Assembly: GCA_015478675.1 (NCBI GenBank)
Contig: JADMIH010000202.1
Span: 1 to 6,522 of the forward strand
Source of the DNA: Chloroflexota bacterium
GTDB taxonomy: Bacteria; Chloroflexota; Chloroflexia; QHBQ01; JADMIH01
Direction of reading: 5' to 3'
DNA length: 6,522 bases
Shown here: one piece after another, positions 5,558 to 6,522 of the stretch
Layout of the letters: the number at the start of each line of letters is the position of its first letter
Position numbering within the stretch: position 1 is the first letter of the stretch
The notes under the pieces: generated by a model
The model's input: only the letters and a program-made list of their open reading frames with translations
Told to the model about the DNA's origin: nothing
Databases searched by the model: none
Translations under genes and position numbers: made by a program

Positions 5558-6522
5558 ATGAGCAATCGTGAAGGGACCGCTTCTAACGACCTGGCGCGCC
5601 GTGTGCTGGCGGCACAGCGGGTCGGCCTTGATACCTTACTGCTCCACGAACCCCTTGTGGTTGGCGTGTCGGGCGGAACCGACTCTCTTGCGCTACTGCG
5701 CCTGCTGGTCACACTGCGGGGTGACAGTGCCGCCAAAACTTTGCACGTTGCCCATCTCGATCACGGCTTTCGAGGAGCAGCGGGGGCGGCAGACGCCTGC
5801 TTCGTAGAGCAAATCGCGCGCGACTGGGGTATCTCTAGCACAATGGCGAGCTTTGATGTGCCGGAGTACGCCCGCAGGCACAACATGTCGGCAGAAGAGG
5901 CGGCGCGACTGGTGCGATATTCTTTCCTGGCCACTGTTGCCCGGCCAAGACAGGCAACAGTGGCGGTCGCCCACAACGCGGACGACCAGGCCGAAACAGT
6001 GCTTATGCACATCTTGCGCGGCTCAGGGCTGAGTGGCATTGTGGGGATGCAGCCGCTCAGAGAGGTGCCTGCTCGCTCCTACGAGAGTTTACTTTCATCT
6101 GATCATCAGGGCGAGCTTCAGGGAAACAGCACAACAGTCCAGATATACAGGCCGCTCCTCCATATCTGGCGTGAAGAGCTCGCTGCCTATTGCGAAGAGC
6201 AAGGCCTCAACCCGCGTGTTGACGCCACCAACAGCGATTTATCTTACCGGCGCAATCGAATTCGGCATGAGCTGATCCCCTACCTCACAAGGGAATATAG
6301 CCCGGCAGTCAAGGCACATCTGACCGATCTAGCGGAGTTGGCAAGCGCAGACGAACGGCTGATAAAGCAAATAGCTGACACGAAATGGGAAGAGATCGCT
6401 AAAGTTGATGATCAGGCAGGCGTCGTGCTCTTCAATACGGCGGATCTCGCAAATCTGCCGGAGAGCTTAGGCCGTAGAATCGTGCGTAAGGCGCTGGGGC
6501 TGCTGGGCGGTACTCTCGACGG
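5558..6522 (+). CDS. tilS: tRNA(Ile)-lysidine synthetase, 5' part (runs off window)
   Basis: TilS uses ATP and lysine to convert C34 of tRNA(Ile)(CAU) to lysidine, changing its codon from AUG to AUA and its charging from Met to Ile. The frame is open from the ATG at 5558 to the window end, giving 321 complete codons of a family usually above 400. The N-terminal ATP-pyrophosphatase domain is clear: PP-loop VSGGTDS (37-43), HLDHGFRG (66-73), the AHNADDQAETVLMHILRGSG motif (138-157), RPLL (198-201) and DATNSDLSYRRNRIRHELIP (222-241). The start of the helical tRNA-binding part follows. Between GMQP and RPLL there are about 30 residues, longer than the 12 or so in E. coli. The start is fixed by a TAA immediately before the ATG; the ribosome site is weak (AGAAG). 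No key residue is missing. The C-terminal domains cannot be judged here. Confidence 0.96.
   Translation, partial: MSNREGTASNDLARRVLAAQRVGLDTLLLHEPLVVGVSGGTDSLALLRLLVTLRGDSAAKTLHVAHLDHGFRGAAGAADACFVEQIARDWGISSTMASFDVPEYARRHNMSAEEAARLVRYSFLATVARPRQATVAVAHNADDQAETVLMHILRGSGLSGIVGMQPLREVPARSYESLLSSDHQGELQGNSTTVQIYRPLLHIWREELAAYCEEQGLNPRVDATNSDLSYRRNRIRHELIPYLTREYSPAVKAHLTDLAELASADERLIKQIADTKWEEIAKVDDQAGVVLFNTADLANLPESLGRRIVRKALGLLGGTLD

Noticed and set aside
5568..6039. Plus- and minus-strand open frames overlapping tilS
   Set aside because: All TilS motifs are in the frame starting at 5558; the others are shadows.

Overview
This 6.5-kb window is bacterial chromosome, moderately GC-rich by eye, holding two divergent transcription units. 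Nothing identifies the species. The S4 pseudouridine synthase–cytidylate kinase pair and the general style of the proteins fit Chloroflexota, perhaps Ktedonobacteria; that is an inference of modest confidence. No IS transposase, CRISPR array, rRNA or phage gene is visible.

Left two thirds (minus strand, read right to left from about 4470): a four-gene operon. It starts with a CNNM/CBS/CorC-type membrane protein (4439-3000). Next is an RluB-like 23S rRNA pseudouridine synthase (3003-1972, 4-nt ATGA overlap), then cytidylate kinase Cmk (2000-1239, 29-nt overlap). It ends with a three-helix potassium channel with a TVGYGD selectivity filter (1189-23, 49-nt gap). The first three genes are tightly packed and the channel is probably read through. 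The set mixes ion handling at both ends with ribosome modification and nucleotide supply in the middle.

Divergent control region (about 4440-4714): a good sigma70-type promoter points left (TTGACG-N17-TAACAT) and a perfect-consensus one points right (TTGACA-N17-TATAAT). Between their -35 boxes lies an imperfect inverted repeat with roughly 50-bp arms and an 8-nt loop. A small GTTAC-N6-GTAAC palindrome overlaps the -10 box of the leftward promoter.

Right third (plus strand): a tRNA with a CAU anticodon (4715-4786), then a hairpin-rich 113-nt leader that includes a perfect 18-bp palindrome. A small DUF4236 membrane-anchored protein follows (4900-5205), ending at a hairpin. A gap of about 350 nt has no convincing gene. 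Last is the 5' part of tilS (5558 to the window end), the tRNA(Ile)-lysidine synthetase. TilS acts on CAU-anticodon tRNA(Ile2), so its proximity to a CAU tRNA of uncertain isotype (Met or Ile2) is worth checking.

The most notable unexplained structures are the long inverted repeat between the divergent promoters, the 18-bp palindrome after the tRNA, and the uncharacterised C-terminal half of the potassium channel.
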